This document shows positions 43,853 through 52,081 of a DNA stretch of 64,000 nucleotides, in pieces. Source of the stretch: Variovorax sp. V213 (lineage in GTDB: Bacteria; Pseudomonadota; Gammaproteobacteria; Burkholderiales; Burkholderiaceae_C); the NCBI RefSeq assembly GCF_041154455.1, contig NZ_AP028665.1, positions 496,001-560,000 on the forward strand, written 5' to 3'. How positions within the stretch are numbered: the stretch's first letter is position 1; each line of letters opens with the position of its first letter. Made by a program: the position numbers and the translations under genes. A model generated the notes under the pieces. That model did no database searches. It saw only the letters and a list, made by a program, of their open reading frames with translations, and was not told the DNA's origin.

Positions 43853-45268
43853 ATGACCAACAGACGCAATTTTCTGAGCGGCGCGGGTGCCATCACCGGC
43901 GCCATCGCCGCCGCGAGCGTGACCAAGGTGGCGATGGCCGCCTTGCCCGAGCCCGTGCTCCAGACCAAGCCCGACACCATGCCGCCGCTCATGCCAACCG
44001 GCGGGCGGCCGTACAACCCCGTGGTCACGCTCAACGGCTGGACCCTGCCCTGGCGCATGAACAACGGCGTGAAGGAGTTCCACCTCGTGGCCGAGCCCGT
44101 GGTGCGCGAAATGGCTCCCGGCTTCAAGGCCAACCTCTGGGGCTACAACGGCCAGTCGCCCGGCCCGACCATCGAGGTGGTGGAAGGTGACCGGGTGCGG
44201 ATCTTCGTGACCAACAAGCTGCCCGAGCACACCAGCGTGCACTGGCATGGGCAGCGCCTGCCCAACGGCATGGACGGGGTCACGGGTCTCACGCAGCCGC
44301 CGATCCGTCCCGGCAAGACCTTCGTCTACGAGTTCGTCGCGCGCCGGCCCGGCACCTTCATGTACCACCCGCATGCGGACGAGATGACGCAGATGGCCAT
44401 GGGGATGATGGGCTTCTGGGTGACGCACCCGAAGGCCGAGCATCCGCTGATCGAGAAAGTCGACCGCGACTTCGTATTCCTGCTCAACGCCTACGACGTG
44501 GAACCCGGCAGCGCCACGCCCAAGATCATGACGATGCTGGACTTCAACCTCTGGTCCTGGAACAGCCGGATCTTTCCCGGCATCGATTCGCTCAACGTCA
44601 GGCAGGGCGACAAGGTGCGCATCCGCATCGGCAACCTGACGATGACGAACCACCCGATGCACCTGCACGGGCACGAATTCCTCGTCACGGGCACCGACGG
44701 GGGACCGACGCCCAGGAGCACGCGCCAGTACGAGGTGACCACCGACGTGGCGGTCGGCCAGATGCGCCAGATCGAGTTCCTGGCCGACGAGGAAGGCGAC
44801 TGGGCCTTTCATTGCCACAAGAGCCATCACACGATGAACGCGATGGGCCACGACGTGCCCACGCTGATCGGCCTGGACCACAAGGACATGGTCAAGCAGA
44901 TCACGAACCTGGTGCCCGACTACATGGTGATGGGCGAGCGCGGCATGGCCGACATGGGCGAGATGGAAATGCCCATTCCCGACAACACCGCGCGAATGAT
45001 GACCGGCGAAGGACCGTTCGGCTCGGTCGAGATGGGCGGCATGTTCAGCGTGGTGAAGGTGCGCAAGCACCAGAAGGCAGGGGACTATTCGAACCCCGGC
45101 TGGTTCAGGCATCCCAAGGGCACCGTGGCCTACGAGCTCGACGGCCCGCCGCCCGAAACCGCGCGCCAGCGCGAAGCCGGCGAGGCCGCCATGCCGACGC
45201 AGAACATGCCCGCAAAGAACATCGAAGTCCAGGTTCGCAAGCCCGGCAGCGGCCACTCCGGCCATTGA
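43853..45268 (+). CDS. Tat-exported multicopper oxidase (copper oxidase)
   Basis: 471 residues. A twin-arginine start (NRRNFLSG) is followed by a hydrophobic signal. Copper motifs are all present: H130WHG, HPH at 172-174, H267PMH270LHGHEF and H320CHKSHH, which together hold the type 1 and trinuclear centres. The region after the last motif is methionine-rich (MVMGERGMADMGEMEMP), typical of cuprous oxidases. Expected role: oxidise Cu(I) to less toxic Cu(II) in the periplasm. The middle cupredoxin domain of CueO/CopA is absent, so it is a short form. Confidence 0.93.
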   Translation: MTNRRNFLSGAGAITGAIAAASVTKVAMAALPEPVLQTKPDTMPPLMPTGGRPYNPVVTLNGWTLPWRMNNGVKEFHLVAEPVVREMAPGFKANLWGYNGQSPGPTIEVVEGDRVRIFVTNKLPEHTSVHWHGQRLPNGMDGVTGLTQPPIRPGKTFVYEFVARRPGTFMYHPHADEMTQMAMGMMGFWVTHPKAEHPLIEKVDRDFVFLLNAYDVEPGSATPKIMTMLDFNLWSWNSRIFPGIDSLNVRQGDKVRIRIGNLTMTNHPMHLHGHEFLVTGTDGGPTPRSTRQYEVTTDVAVGQMRQIEFLADEEGDWAFHCHKSHHTMNAMGHDVPTLIGLDHKDMVKQITNLVPDYMVMGERGMADMGEMEMPIPDNTARMMTGEGPFGSVEMGGMFSVVKVRKHQKAGDYSNPGWFRHPKGTVAYELDGPPPETARQREAGEAAMPTQNMPAKNIEVQVRKPGSGHSGH

Positions 45269-45315
45269 TTTTTCATCCCCTCTTTCTTCCAACCTCCGAC
45301 CCTCAGAAGGAAACC

Positions 45316-45807
45316 ATGAAACACACCCTCCGCAACACCGCCTTCGCCGCGCTCCTCGCCCTTGCGGCCGCCGCCGCCTCTGCCACCGGCAATCACGCCG
45401 GCGGCCATGGCGACGGCGACGAGGCCATCGGCCAACCCGGCGTGGCCGCCAAGGCCACGCGAACCATCCACGTCGACATGACCGACGGCATGCGCTTCAC
45501 GCCCGCCGACATCCGCGTGAAGCAGGGCGAGACCGTTCGCTTCGTCGTCAAGAACTCGGGACAGCTGAAGCACGAGCTCGTGCTCGGCACAGAGAAGGAA
45601 CTCAAGGAGCACTACGAAGCCATGAAGAAGAACCCCGAGATGGAACACGCCGACCCGAACATGGTGACCCTGGCCGCCGGCAAGAGCGGCGAGATCGTGT
45701 GGCAGTTCACCAAGGCCGGCAAGGTCGATTTCGCATGCCTGCAGCCGGGCCACTACGACGCCGGCATGAAGGGCGCCGTGACGGTCGCCAAGACCGCGGC
45801 CAAGTAA
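45316..45807 (+). CDS. Periplasmic cupredoxin (plastocyanin-like)
   Basis: 163 residues with a signal peptide (AALLALAAAAASA). The type 1 copper ligands can be read as His86 (LKHELV), Cys141, His146 and Met151 (ACLQPGHYDAGM). A His-rich segment (GNHAGGHGDGDE) follows the signal. It probably shuttles electrons or copper with the multicopper oxidase encoded 47 bases upstream. Confidence 0.9.
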   Translation: MKHTLRNTAFAALLALAAAAASATGNHAGGHGDGDEAIGQPGVAAKATRTIHVDMTDGMRFTPADIRVKQGETVRFVVKNSGQLKHELVLGTEKELKEHYEAMKKNPEMEHADPNMVTLAAGKSGEIVWQFTKAGKVDFACLQPGHYDAGMKGAVTVAKTAAK

Positions 45808-45836
45808 ACCCAACAGACTTCCAGGAGATACACACC

Positions 45837-46175
45837 ATGTCGAGGATTCGCATTTCACTCATGGCGGCCATGGCCGCATTGACCTTCGCAGGCGCAGCCC
45901 ATGCGCAGGCGCCCAAGCCCGATGCGCCCGGCACCGCGGAGGCCGCAGCCCCGGAACTCACCGACGGCGAGATCCGCAAAGTCGACAAGGACAACAAGAA
46001 GCTCACGATCAAGCACGGCCCGTTGAAGAGCCTGGACATGCCGGGCATGACCATGGTCTTTGCGGTCAGCGACGAGAGCGTGCTCGACAAGTTCCAGGCC
46101 GGAGACAAGGTGCGATTCGATGCCGGAAAGATGGGCGGCAAGATCGTCGTCACGCGCATCGAACCCGCGCGCTGA
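45837..46175 (+). CDS. CusF-like periplasmic copper-binding protein
   Basis: 112 residues with signal peptide ending AHAQA (about residue 23). The OB-fold core carries IKHGPLKSLDMPGMTMVF, matching the CusF metal site: His, then two Met in MTM. The Trp that stacks on Cu(I) in E. coli CusF is replaced here by Met (DMPGM). AGGAG lies eight bases before ATG 45837. Last gene of the copper operon; a metallochaperone for Cu(I)/Ag(I). Confidence 0.9.
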   Translation: MSRIRISLMAAMAALTFAGAAHAQAPKPDAPGTAEAAAPELTDGEIRKVDKDNKKLTIKHGPLKSLDMPGMTMVFAVSDESVLDKFQAGDKVRFDAGKMGGKIVVTRIEPAR

Positions 46176-46318
46176 GCTTCGGCAGCCGCGCCCGGCAGAT
46201 GCCGATGAGTCGAGGGCAGGGCGATTGGCGGCCCGTCCCTTGATCCTGCGCAAGCCCGCGCGCACCGGGCGCCGTCAAGATGGGCCATCGGCACAACAGA
46301 TCCTGAAGGCACTCGATC

Positions 46319-46747
46319 ATGGGCAACGACTTCACCTTCCCATTGGCACTTTGCAAGGCGCAGTGGAGCATCGGGCTGCACGCCCTGGCAATGCTCGAGA
46401 CCTGCGGCGCGCAGAGCCTGGCGCTCGGAGCGCAGTTGCTGGAGGACGCCAGCGCCAGCCGCCGCGCCGATGCCGACGCGGCATCGCGCGCGGCGGATTG
46501 GCGGGCACTGGGAGTGCTGCCGGCGAGCATGTTCTGGCGTGCCGTGGCGGACTGTGTACCGCCTCTCGCGCACGCGCCGGATCGTCGCGATGACGCGATC
46601 GTTCAGGCCGTTCGCACGACCAGCACCGAGCCGCCGCGGCAGGCGGTGGTCCGCGATGCCTTGCGCACGCTGGATGATGTGCTGAACGGGCCGCCCGTGG
46701 TGAGCGTGAAGAAGCACGCGAGCGTGCGTGCGCGCTCGCACGCGTGA
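46319..46747 (+). CDS. Phasin-like hypothetical protein
   Basis: 142 residues, all helical. The opening FPLALCKAQWSIGLHALAMLETCGAQSLALGAQLLED resembles phasin-type amphipathic helices that coat polyhydroxyalkanoate granules; a conserved-looking ADWRALGVLPASMFWR segment follows. The tail is basic and low complexity (KKHASVRARSHA). No PHA gene is nearby. The assignment is tentative. Confidence 0.6.
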   Translation: MGNDFTFPLALCKAQWSIGLHALAMLETCGAQSLALGAQLLEDASASRRADADAASRAADWRALGVLPASMFWRAVADCVPPLAHAPDRRDDAIVQAVRTTSTEPPRQAVVRDALRTLDDVLNGPPVVSVKKHASVRARSHA

Positions 46748-46825
46748 ACGCATTGGGGAACGCGTAGCGCTCCGAGCAGACGCGTCTTCGGGGGAAGGCC
46801 GCTTCGCACACGAAATCCTCCCGCC

Positions 46826-47113
46826 GTGAAGAATTGCGGGACCTCACGTTATTTGGCGTCCCGTTGGGTTGTCGCCAACTACGGCCATGAACGGGATGAG
46901 CTGCTGGGCTCTGACTCGCTGTATTTCAAGTTGTCCGGCGGCATCCTCTGCGGCTACCGCGGGCGCTTCAAGGACAAGGTGCCGTTCAACGTCGGGGGTT
47001 TCTCGCCGGCCATCATTCCGGCCATCGGCTGGCGCCTGACGCCCAGGGACGCGATCCAGGCCGCGGTTCTTGGCAAGGCGGGGGTGACCTTCTCCTACAA
47101 CCGCCGCTTCTGA
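46826..47113 (+). pseudogene. C-terminal remnant of an outer-membrane beta-barrel-like protein
   Basis: 95 codons from a GTG without a ribosome site. The residues alternate as in membrane strands (SLYFKLSGGILCGYRGRF, GGFSPAIIPAIGWRL, AVLGKAGVTFSYNRRF) and end in Phe, as barrel proteins do. There is no signal peptide, and the first 20 codons look unconserved and come from a less GC-rich stretch, so the 5' part has probably been lost. A short intact protein cannot be excluded. Confidence 0.45.
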
Positions 47114-47142
47114 CGGACCGGTGCCCGACCGGGCATCGCACG

Positions 47143-48309
47143 CTACCCCGCCAATGCGCGCATCTCGGCAATGAGATCGGCCTTGCCTTCGAAGCCGATG
47201 CCCGGCAGCGGCGGCAGCGTGACGTAGCCGTTCTGCACCTTCACGCCATCAGGGAAGCCGCCATAAGGCTGGAACAGGTCGGGGTAGCTCTCGTTGCCGC
47301 CGAGGCCCAGGCCCGCGGCAATGGCGAGCGACATCTGGTGGCCGCCGTGCGGGATGCAGCGCGAGGGCGACCAGCCGTTGGCCTTCAGCATGTCGAGCGT
47401 GCGCAGGTACTCGACGAGGCCATAGCTCAATGCGCAGTCGAACTGCAGCCAGTCGCGGTCGGGCCTCATGCCGCCGTGGCGGATGAGGTTGCGCGCGTCC
47501 TGCATCGAGAACAGGTTCTCGCCCGTGGCCATGGGGCCGGCGTACATCTCGCCGAGCTTCGCCTGAAGTTCGTAGTCGAGCGGGTCGCCGGCTTCCTCGT
47601 ACCAGAAGAGCGGGTACTGCGACAGCGCGCGGCCGTAGTCGATGGCGGTGGGCAGGTCGAAGCGGCCGTTGGCGTCCACGGCCAGCTGCTGGCCGGGGCC
47701 GAGGATCTTGAGCACCGACTCGATGCGTTCGCAGTCTTGCGCGAGCGTGGCGCCGCCGATCTTCATCTTCACGACCGAGTAGCCGCGCTCGAGATAGCTG
47801 GTCATCTCGCGCTGCAGGCCTTCGAGGCCCTTGCCGGGGTAGTAGTAGCCGCCCGCGGCATAAACGAAAACGCGCGGATCGGGCGTACCGCTGCCGTAGC
47901 GTTCGGCCAGCAGCTGGTACAGCGGCTTGCCGGCGATCTTGGCGACCGCGTCCCACACGGCCATGTCGATGGTGCCCACGGCCACCGAGCGCTCGCCGTG
48001 GCCGCCAGGCTTCTCGTTGATCATCATGCGGGCCCAGATCTTGTGCGGATCGAGGTTGTCGCCGGTCTCGTCGACGAGCGAGGCCGGCTCGGCCTCGAGC
48101 AGGCGCGGCAGGAAGCGCTCGCGGATCAGGCCGCCCTGGCCGTAGCGGCCGTTGGAGTTGAAGCCGTAGCCCACCACCGGCCGGCCATCGCGGATCACGT
48201 CCGTGACCACCGCCACGAGGCTCAGGGTCATCTTCGAGAAATCGATGTAGGCGTTGCGGATGTCCGACTTGATGGGGCGCGTGGACTCGAGGACGTTGAC
48301 GATTTTCAT
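47143..48309 (-). CDS. tarD: D(-)-tartrate dehydratase-type enolase superfamily enzyme
   Basis: 388 residues of the mandelate racemase group. The product is very like the characterised Bradyrhizobium D-tartrate dehydratase as I remember it: RNAYIDFSKMT, GYGFNSNGRYGQGGLIRERF, the catalytic Lys183 in VVKMKIGG, metal ligands in LAVDANGRFD and YEEAGDPLD, and CIPHGGHQM near the C-terminus. Reaction: dehydration of D-tartrate to oxaloacetate. It is last in the minus-strand operon with an SDR, a Bug protein and a DapA-like aldolase. Close relatives with other sugar-acid substrates exist, so the substrate is likely but not certain. Confidence 0.85.
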   Translation of the reverse strand: MKIVNVLESTRPIKSDIRNAYIDFSKMTLSLVAVVTDVIRDGRPVVGYGFNSNGRYGQGGLIRERFLPRLLEAEPASLVDETGDNLDPHKIWARMMINEKPGGHGERSVAVGTIDMAVWDAVAKIAGKPLYQLLAERYGSGTPDPRVFVYAAGGYYYPGKGLEGLQREMTSYLERGYSVVKMKIGGATLAQDCERIESVLKILGPGQQLAVDANGRFDLPTAIDYGRALSQYPLFWYEEAGDPLDYELQAKLGEMYAGPMATGENLFSMQDARNLIRHGGMRPDRDWLQFDCALSYGLVEYLRTLDMLKANGWSPSRCIPHGGHQMSLAIAAGLGLGGNESYPDLFQPYGGFPDGVKVQNGYVTLPPLPGIGFEGKADLIAEMRALAG

Positions 48310-48341
48310 GGTCTGTTGCGTAAGAAGAAAACGAAGAGAGC

Positions 48342-49043
48342 TCAGCGGTGCAGCGACGCACCGCCGCAGATGGCGATGTCCTGGCCCGTGATGGCCGCGG
48401 CCGGCGGGGAAAGAAGAAAGGCGACGAGCGCGGCGATCTCCGCGGGCTCGATCAGCCGACCGATGGGCGGCAGCCGTGGCGCGCTGCCTGCGCGCGCCGG
48501 GTCCTGCAGCATCGCGGTCTGCGTCGCGCCGGGCGACACGACGTTGATGGTCACGCCGCTTGCGGCCACCTCGGCCGCCCAGCTGCGCGCGAGCGCGATC
48601 AGCGCCGCCTTGGTCGCGGCATACTGCCCGCGGCCCGGCAGGCCTTGCGCCACGCGGCTGCCGATGAACACCACGCGGCCGCGGCCGCGCGCGGCCATCG
48701 TGGGCACGAGCGCATCGGCCAGCCGTGTGGCGGCGTCCACATGCAGGCGCCACATCAGTTCGCCGCCCGCATGGTCGAGCTGGCCGAGCGGGCCCACGCG
48801 CAGCACGCCGGCCGCGTGCACCAGCGCGTCGGCGTTTTGCAGCGCGGCCACCGCACGCGCGATGGCGCCGGCATCCGACAGGTCGATGGCCGCATGCGCG
48901 AAACCTGCGTGCGACAGCGTGGGCGCCGCAAGGTCGAGCCCGCTCACGCGCCAGCCCTGCTCCAGCAGATGCGACGCAATGGCGCGGCCGATGCCGCTGC
49001 TGCTGCCCGTCACGACGGCGAGCGGGGCGCTTTCATTCGACAC
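48342..49043 (-). CDS. Short-chain dehydrogenase/reductase
   Basis: 233 residues. TGSSSGIG (residues 12-19), the GLDLAAP acidic end of strand 2 favouring NAD, HAAG in place of NNAG, the catalytic pair YAATK and SPGATQT. It starts at GTG and overlaps the preceding Bug gene by 11 bases, showing tight operon structure. Likely oxidises or reduces a hydroxy-acid in the tartrate-type pathway of this operon. Confidence 0.88.
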   Translation of the reverse strand: MSNESAPLAVVTGSSSGIGRAIASHLLEQGWRVSGLDLAAPTLSHAGFAHAAIDLSDAGAIARAVAALQNADALVHAAGVLRVGPLGQLDHAGGELMWRLHVDAATRLADALVPTMAARGRGRVVFIGSRVAQGLPGRGQYAATKAALIALARSWAAEVAASGVTINVVSPGATQTAMLQDPARAGSAPRLPPIGRLIEPAEIAALVAFLLSPPAAAITGQDIAICGGASLHR

Positions 49044-50004
49044 GGATGTTGCCCTCGACGATGATCTTCTTCGAGCGCTCCATGTCGGCCTGCTGGAACC
49101 GGGCGAAATCGTCGACGCTGCCCGGCGTCAGCAGCAGCCCCTGTGCGTTCAGCGTTTCGCGCATGTCTGTGCCCAGCGCCTTGTTCACTTCGGCATTGAG
49201 CCGCTGCGTGATCGCGGGCGGCAGCTTGGCCGGGCCCCACAGGCCGTACCAGCTGTAGAACTCGTAGCCCGGAATGCTTTCGGCTACCGTGGGCACATTC
49301 GGCAGGCTGGTGGCGCGGGCGGCCGAGGTGACGGCGACGACGCGCAGCATGCCGCTCTTGTGGTACTGCAGCGACCCCAGGATCGGATCGATGAAGCCGT
49401 CGATCTGGCCGCCGATCAGGTCCTGGAAAGCCGGCGCCGTACCCTTGTACGGCACGATCAGGTAGTCGAGCCCGCCCGCGCGCTTGAGCAGTTCCGTCGA
49501 CAGGTGCCCCGCCGAGCCGATCGACCCGACCGCGAAGGTCATCTTGCCGGGGTTCGCCCTGGCGTAGGCGATGAGCGACTTGACGTCGGTGATCGGCAGG
49601 TTCTTGTTGATGGCCACCGACAGCGGCGCCTTGGCGACGAGCGCCACCGGCGTGAAGTCCCTGACGACCTCGTAGGGCACCGACTTCATCGTCATGGGCG
49701 CGGTGGTGAAGGTCGAGGCGTTGAACAGCAGCGTGTAGCCGTCGGCGGGTGCCTTCGACACCACGTCGGCGCCGATCACGCCGTTGCCGCCGGGCCGGTT
49801 CTCGACGATGAAGGGTTGGCCCGTCTGGTCGCCGAGCTTCTGCGCGAGCAGGCGGCCGACCGTGTCGAGCGTGCCGCCCGGCGGAAACGGGATCACCACG
49901 CGCACCGGCCGGCTGGGCCAGGGCTGCGTCTGCGCGATGCCCGAAGACGCCGCGGCAAGCGCGAGGGCCGCGATCGTGGCGCGCAAAAAATGGTTGCGTT
50001 GCAT
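49033..50004 (-). CDS. Bug-family periplasmic binding protein (second copy)
   Basis: 323 residues: signal peptide ending SSGIAQT, then VRVVIPFPPGGTLDTVGRLL, VENRPGGNGVIGADVV, DGYTLL, VPYKGTAP and LPNVPTVAESIPGYE, all in Bug order. A strong GAAGGAGA precedes ATG 50004. It should capture the carboxylic acid degraded by the D-tartrate dehydratase and aldolase of the operon. As with the first Bug gene, no TctAB membrane partners are adjacent. Confidence 0.93.
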   Translation of the reverse strand: MQRNHFLRATIAALALAAASSGIAQTQPWPSRPVRVVIPFPPGGTLDTVGRLLAQKLGDQTGQPFIVENRPGGNGVIGADVVSKAPADGYTLLFNASTFTTAPMTMKSVPYEVVRDFTPVALVAKAPLSVAINKNLPITDVKSLIAYARANPGKMTFAVGSIGSAGHLSTELLKRAGGLDYLIVPYKGTAPAFQDLIGGQIDGFIDPILGSLQYHKSGMLRVVAVTSAARATSLPNVPTVAESIPGYEFYSWYGLWGPAKLPPAITQRLNAEVNKALGTDMRETLNAQGLLLTPGSVDDFARFQQADMERSKKIIVEGNIRVE

Positions 50005-50072
50005 GTCTCTTGTCTCCTTCTGGTTTTTCGGACGGGGCACCGGCGGCGCCGGGCCGGGCGCCTGTGGTTCTC

Positions 50073-51011
50073 TCAGCGCTTCGACAGGCCGGCCTGCGCG
50101 ACGGCGGCGCGCAGCGCGTCCATCTCGCGCGCATTCGGCGCTTCGGTCGGCGGGCGCACCGTGGCGTTGGCGAGCACGCCAGCCAGGTACATGCCGCCCT
50201 TCATGCGCGCATGCGCCTCGCCTGTGGGTTCGCCGCCGCCATACACGGCGTCCTTCAGCGGCGTGATGAGGGCCTGCACCGCCATCGCCTTCTTCAGGTC
50301 GCCGGCCTTGACCGCGTTCCACAGGTCGATGATCAGTTGCGGAATGAAGGTGGCAAAGCCGACCAGCGCACCGTCCACGCCCTGCACCATCGAGGCCAGC
50401 AGATACTCGTCGTGGCAGGTGAGTATGGCCTTGGACGCGTCGGCCTCGCGGATCGCCTGGATGTCGCGGGCGTACTTGTTCATGTCGCGCTGCCCGACCT
50501 TGAAGGCCTGCAGGTAGGGCAGGCGAGCCAGCTCGGCCAGCAGCTGCGACGAATACGAAGCGCGGGTCCAGGCCGGGTAGACGTGGCAAACCAGGTCGAG
50601 CTCCGGCGCGGCGCGGTGAATGGCCTCGAAATACTGCAGCGCGTGGCCCGGCGTGAAGCCGAAGCGCAGCCAGTGGTGCGGCGGCATCACGTCGAGCGCC
50701 GCTGCGCCGGCCACCTGTGCGGCCCGCGCGTGCTCGGCGGCTTCGGCCAGGCCTTCGCACACGATCGACGAGATCACCGGCATGCGGCCGCGCAGCTCGT
50801 CGGCCACGATGCGGGTCACCTCGGCCCGCTCGGCCGGGGTGAGCGAGAACACCTCGCCGGTGTGGCCGTTGGTCATGACCGCCACCACGCCGTCGTGGCC
50901 CGCGAGCCACGAGGCGAGCTTGCGCAGCGCCGGCTCGTCGATGCGGTAGTCGGTCGTGAAGGGGCAGGAAATGGCGGGAATGATCCCGCGATAATTCGCG
51001 ATGGAAGGCAT
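50073..51011 (-). CDS. DapA/NanA-family class I aldolase or dehydratase
   Basis: 312 residues, TIM-barrel. The Schiff-base Lys171 lies in AFKVGQRD, and the N-terminal GHTGEVFSLTPAERAEV corresponds to the GTTGE pyruvate loop, here with His. Family reactions include cleavage of 2-keto-3-deoxy sugar acids or dehydration-decarboxylation of 5-keto-4-deoxy-glucarate. First gene of the operon; a strong inverted repeat sits 22 bases before the start codon. Confidence 0.88.
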   Translation of the reverse strand: MPSIANYRGIIPAISCPFTTDYRIDEPALRKLASWLAGHDGVVAVMTNGHTGEVFSLTPAERAEVTRIVADELRGRMPVISSIVCEGLAEAAEHARAAQVAGAAALDVMPPHHWLRFGFTPGHALQYFEAIHRAAPELDLVCHVYPAWTRASYSSQLLAELARLPYLQAFKVGQRDMNKYARDIQAIREADASKAILTCHDEYLLASMVQGVDGALVGFATFIPQLIIDLWNAVKAGDLKKAMAVQALITPLKDAVYGGGEPTGEAHARMKGGMYLAGVLANATVRPPTEAPNAREMDALRAAVAQAGLSKR

Positions 51012-51032
51012 GTCGTGTCTCCGTTGTGGTTC

Positions 51033-51056
51033 AAGATGCAGGAATGCGTGCATCTT
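51033..51056. promoter_or_regulatory. Inverted repeat AAGATGCA-N8-TGCATCTT in divergent promoter
   Basis: Perfect 8-base arms with an 8-base centre, between the DapA-like gene (start 51011) and the LysR gene (start 51124). The position near the DapA-like start suits a regulator of the operon. Further upstream an AT-richer stretch (51090-51115) could hold the promoter elements of both genes. Confidence 0.65.
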
Positions 51057-51123
51057 TGGCCGGCGGGGCATGCACCGTCCAATACTCGAATCGCATACAA
51101 CTATTCAACAGCTCGCGCAGCGC

Positions 51124-52077
51124 ATGGGCCCCGGCAACCGACCCCTCGATCTCGAATGGCTGGAAGACTTCCTGGCCCTGGCCGAGAGCGGCAATTTCTC
51201 GCGCGCGGCGCAGGCGCGCTCCATCGCGCAGCCGGCGTTCAGCCGGCACATCCGCGCGCTCGAGGAATGGGTGGGCGTCGATCTGTTCGATCGCAGCGCC
51301 CACCCGGCGGCGCTGACCGCGGCGGGCAAGCGTTTCCAGCCGCTGCTGCAGGAGGTGCTGGCCGCCCTGGAGGCCGCCCGCATCAAGGCACGCGCCGCGC
51401 ACGACATGGCCGCCGCGAGCCTGAGCTTTGCCGCCACGCACGTGCTGTCGCTGACCTTCTTTCCGCGCTGGCTGGGCAGCGTGGAGGCGCGGCTGAGCCT
51501 GGGGCCGATCCAGACCATCTCCGACAGCTCGCAAGCCTGCGAAGACCTGATGCTGCAGCGACGCGTGCAGTTCGTGCTGTGCCACGGCCATGCCGGCGCG
51601 CCGGGCCGGCTCGACGAAGCGCAATATCCCATGCAGCGCCTGAGCGAGGACGTGCTGCTGCCCGTGGCGGCGCCGGATGCGAGCGGTGCGCCGCTGCATG
51701 CGCTGGGCGGGGACAAGGCGCCTTCGGTGCTGGCGTACAGCGAGGCGTCCGGCCTCGGCCGGATCATGCGGGCGATCCAGGACAGCGAGTTCGGCAAGGA
51801 CTTCGCGCCCTCGCTGCCGGTGGTCTTCACGGCCCACCATGCCGTGCTGCTGCGCACCATGGCGCTCGAAGGGCGCGGCCTGGCGTGGCTGCCCATGAGC
51901 CTGGTCTCGGACGACCTGCGCTGCGGCGCGCTGGTGGATGCCGGCGCGGGCGGCTGGCGCGTGCCGGTGGACATCCGGCTGTACCGGCAGGCGGCGCACA
52001 TGGCGCCCGTGGCCGAGGCGCTGTGGCAGCTGGTGGGCAACGGCGCGGACGCCAGCCAGGCGGCTCGCGAGGGCTGA
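51124..52077 (+). CDS. LysR-family regulator of the tartrate-type operon
   Basis: 317 residues. HTH at residues 7-65 (EWLEDFLALAESGNFSRAAQARSIAQPAFSRHIRALEEWVGVDLFDR) followed by the effector domain. Upstream in-frame ATG at 51070 would extend into the promoter; ATG 51124 gives a normal LysR N-terminus. Divergent from the DapA-like operon and so its probable activator. The gene ends four bases before the convergent racemase gene. Confidence 0.92.
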   Translation: MGPGNRPLDLEWLEDFLALAESGNFSRAAQARSIAQPAFSRHIRALEEWVGVDLFDRSAHPAALTAAGKRFQPLLQEVLAALEAARIKARAAHDMAAASLSFAATHVLSLTFFPRWLGSVEARLSLGPIQTISDSSQACEDLMLQRRVQFVLCHGHAGAPGRLDEAQYPMQRLSEDVLLPVAAPDASGAPLHALGGDKAPSVLAYSEASGLGRIMRAIQDSEFGKDFAPSLPVVFTAHHAVLLRTMALEGRGLAWLPMSLVSDDLRCGALVDAGAGGWRVPVDIRLYRQAAHMAPVAEALWQLVGNGADASQAAREG

Positions 52078-52081
52078 GCGG

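Noticed and set aside
47338..50517. Very long plus-strand open frame (over 1000 codons)
   Set aside because: Runs antisense through the D-tartrate dehydratase, SDR, Bug and DapA-like genes, all of which have full motifs and ribosome sites on the minus strand.
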